From Candidatus Zipacnadia bacterium (GTDB lineage: Bacteria > Armatimonadota > Zipacnadia > Zipacnadales > Zipacnadaceae), in contig JALGTI010000213.1 in NCBI GenBank assembly GCA_029821455.1, positions 1 to 6,728 on the forward strand: 6,728 bases of DNA, written 5' to 3'. A program made the position numbers and the translations under genes. The notes under the pieces were generated by a model. It was given only the letters and a program-made list of their open reading frames with translations. It did no database searches and was not told the origin of the DNA. Shown in pieces: positions 6,101-6,728 of the stretch. Numbering within the stretch: the stretch's first letter is position 1; every line of letters starts with the position of its first letter.

Positions 6101-6728
6101 GCACACTGGTGATTGGTTACGATGTCGAGAATATGGACCCGGATTCCGACATCACTCGGCGATTCCTCGAGGTCGCGGCGCAGACCCACGCTGAACTGGA
6201 TGCCCCGGCGACGTTGTTTCTGGTCGGCGTGACCGCTGAGAACAACGCGGACGCGGTGCGGGAGGCGCTTCAGCAGGGCCCCTTCGAGCTGGGCAGCCAT
6301 ATGTACTCCCACATGCTCCTGAAGACGCTGTGTCAGGTCAATGAGGAGGGCACCAACGTCTATCCGGGTGGCAGCTACGGGCAGATTGTTGAGGAAGTAG
6401 ATAGGAGCTGCCAGGTGCTGGCCGAGGAGTTTGGCGTCCAGTGCCGGGCGCTGTGCTCACCGTGGGGCTACTACCGGGGCCTCAGCGACCGGCCCGATTT
6501 GCTGCACATCCTCCACGCCGCCGGCATCCGCATCTGCCGCACCTGGATGCGGAACGCAGACGACTGGATCCCCGTCAGCCTCGACCTCCAGCCGTTCTGG
6601 TATGAGCCGCAGGGCTTCCCTGATATGATGGAATTCCCAATGACCGGCCGGCACGACTGCAACTGGTCAGAGCACTATGGCTATGAGCCAAAGCACTTTG
6701 AAAGCCCCGGCGAATTCTTGGGCTACCT
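6097..6728 (+). CDS. NodB/CE4-like polysaccharide deacetylase (3' end outside window)
   Basis: The gene starts at ATG 6097, overlapping the lyase stop as ATGA, and runs off the right edge after 210 full codons. No signal peptide is visible. The start MSTLVIGYDVENMD resembles the first strand of NodB-fold deacetylases, with D9 at the usual catalytic/metal aspartate but V10-E11 where the family has a second Asp and Gly. GPFELGSHMYSHM (61-73) supplies the two metal-binding histidines H68 and H72 of the HxxxH motif. LCSPWGYYRG (119-128) corresponds to the RxPxG motif, with Cys120 where Arg is usual. HILHAAGIRICRTW (137-150) is the following helix and strand. The family removes N- or O-acetyl groups from polysaccharides or peptidoglycan. 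Coupling to a secreted lyase suggests a shared polysaccharide pathway, although the absence of a leader would place this enzyme in the cytoplasm. The altered motifs point to a divergent subfamily. Confidence 0.82.
   Translation, partial: MSTLVIGYDVENMDPDSDITRRFLEVAAQTHAELDAPATLFLVGVTAENNADAVREALQQGPFELGSHMYSHMLLKTLCQVNEEGTNVYPGGSYGQIVEEVDRSCQVLAEEFGVQCRALCSPWGYYRGLSDRPDLLHILHAAGIRICRTWMRNADDWIPVSLDLQPFWYEPQGFPDMMEFPMTGRHDCNWSEHYGYEPKHFESPGEFLGY

Overview
The window is high-GC bacterial chromosome from an organism rich in carbohydrate-degrading genes. It carries an HslVU (ClpQY) protease operon, a secreted heparinase II/III-type polysaccharide lyase, a NodB-type deacetylase, the tail of a protein with a glycosidase-like sugar-binding fold, and an intergenic double-hairpin repeat of the 'gcacgggct...agcccgtgc' kind. 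Together these suggest an environmental, probably metagenome-derived, bacterium such as an Armatimonadota, Planctomycetota or related lineage. That placement is a guess from gene content, not a phylogenetic result.

Layout, all on the + strand. (1) 2-646 is the 3' part of a gene ending in a jelly-roll (galactose-binding-like) domain. (2) 675-1208 is hslV, with the catalytic Thr behind a five-residue propeptide. (3) 1222-1273 is a double-hairpin repeat between hslV and hslU. (4) hslU should start at 1293, but an exact 86-bp tandem duplication (1318-1403 and 1404-1489) throws it out of frame. The intact remainder runs 1418-2797 from a GTG and lacks only about 13 N-terminal residues. (5) 2855-3889 is a visibly AT-richer gene whose product looks like an EVE/PUA-like reader domain fused to a PD-(D/E)XK nuclease domain, a candidate modification-dependent restriction enzyme. 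(6) 3960-4025 is a second, diverged copy of the last 21 codons of hslU plus stop, followed by terminator-like hairpins. (7) 4139-6100 is a secreted heparinase II/III-like lyase. (8) 6097 to the right edge is a NodB/CE4-like deacetylase, overlapping the lyase gene by ATGA and cut by the window end.

The most interesting part is 2742-4004. The nuclease gene sits between two copies of the hslU 3' end that share a perfect 35-bp core. Downstream of the core all five differences are synonymous. The copy now attached to hslU uses AT-rich codons (TTG, AGG, TTA), while the orphaned copy uses host-like codons (CTC, CGG, CTG) and keeps a terminator-like structure after its stop. The simplest reading is a roughly 1.2-kb defence cassette that recombined into the end of hslU, supplied a replacement C-terminus so that HslU stayed functional, and pushed the original end downstream. 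No integrase or transposase is visible, so the mobilisation mechanism is unknown.

HslV and HslU would form a cytoplasmic ATP-dependent protease. The lyase and deacetylase look like a translationally coupled polysaccharide-processing pair.
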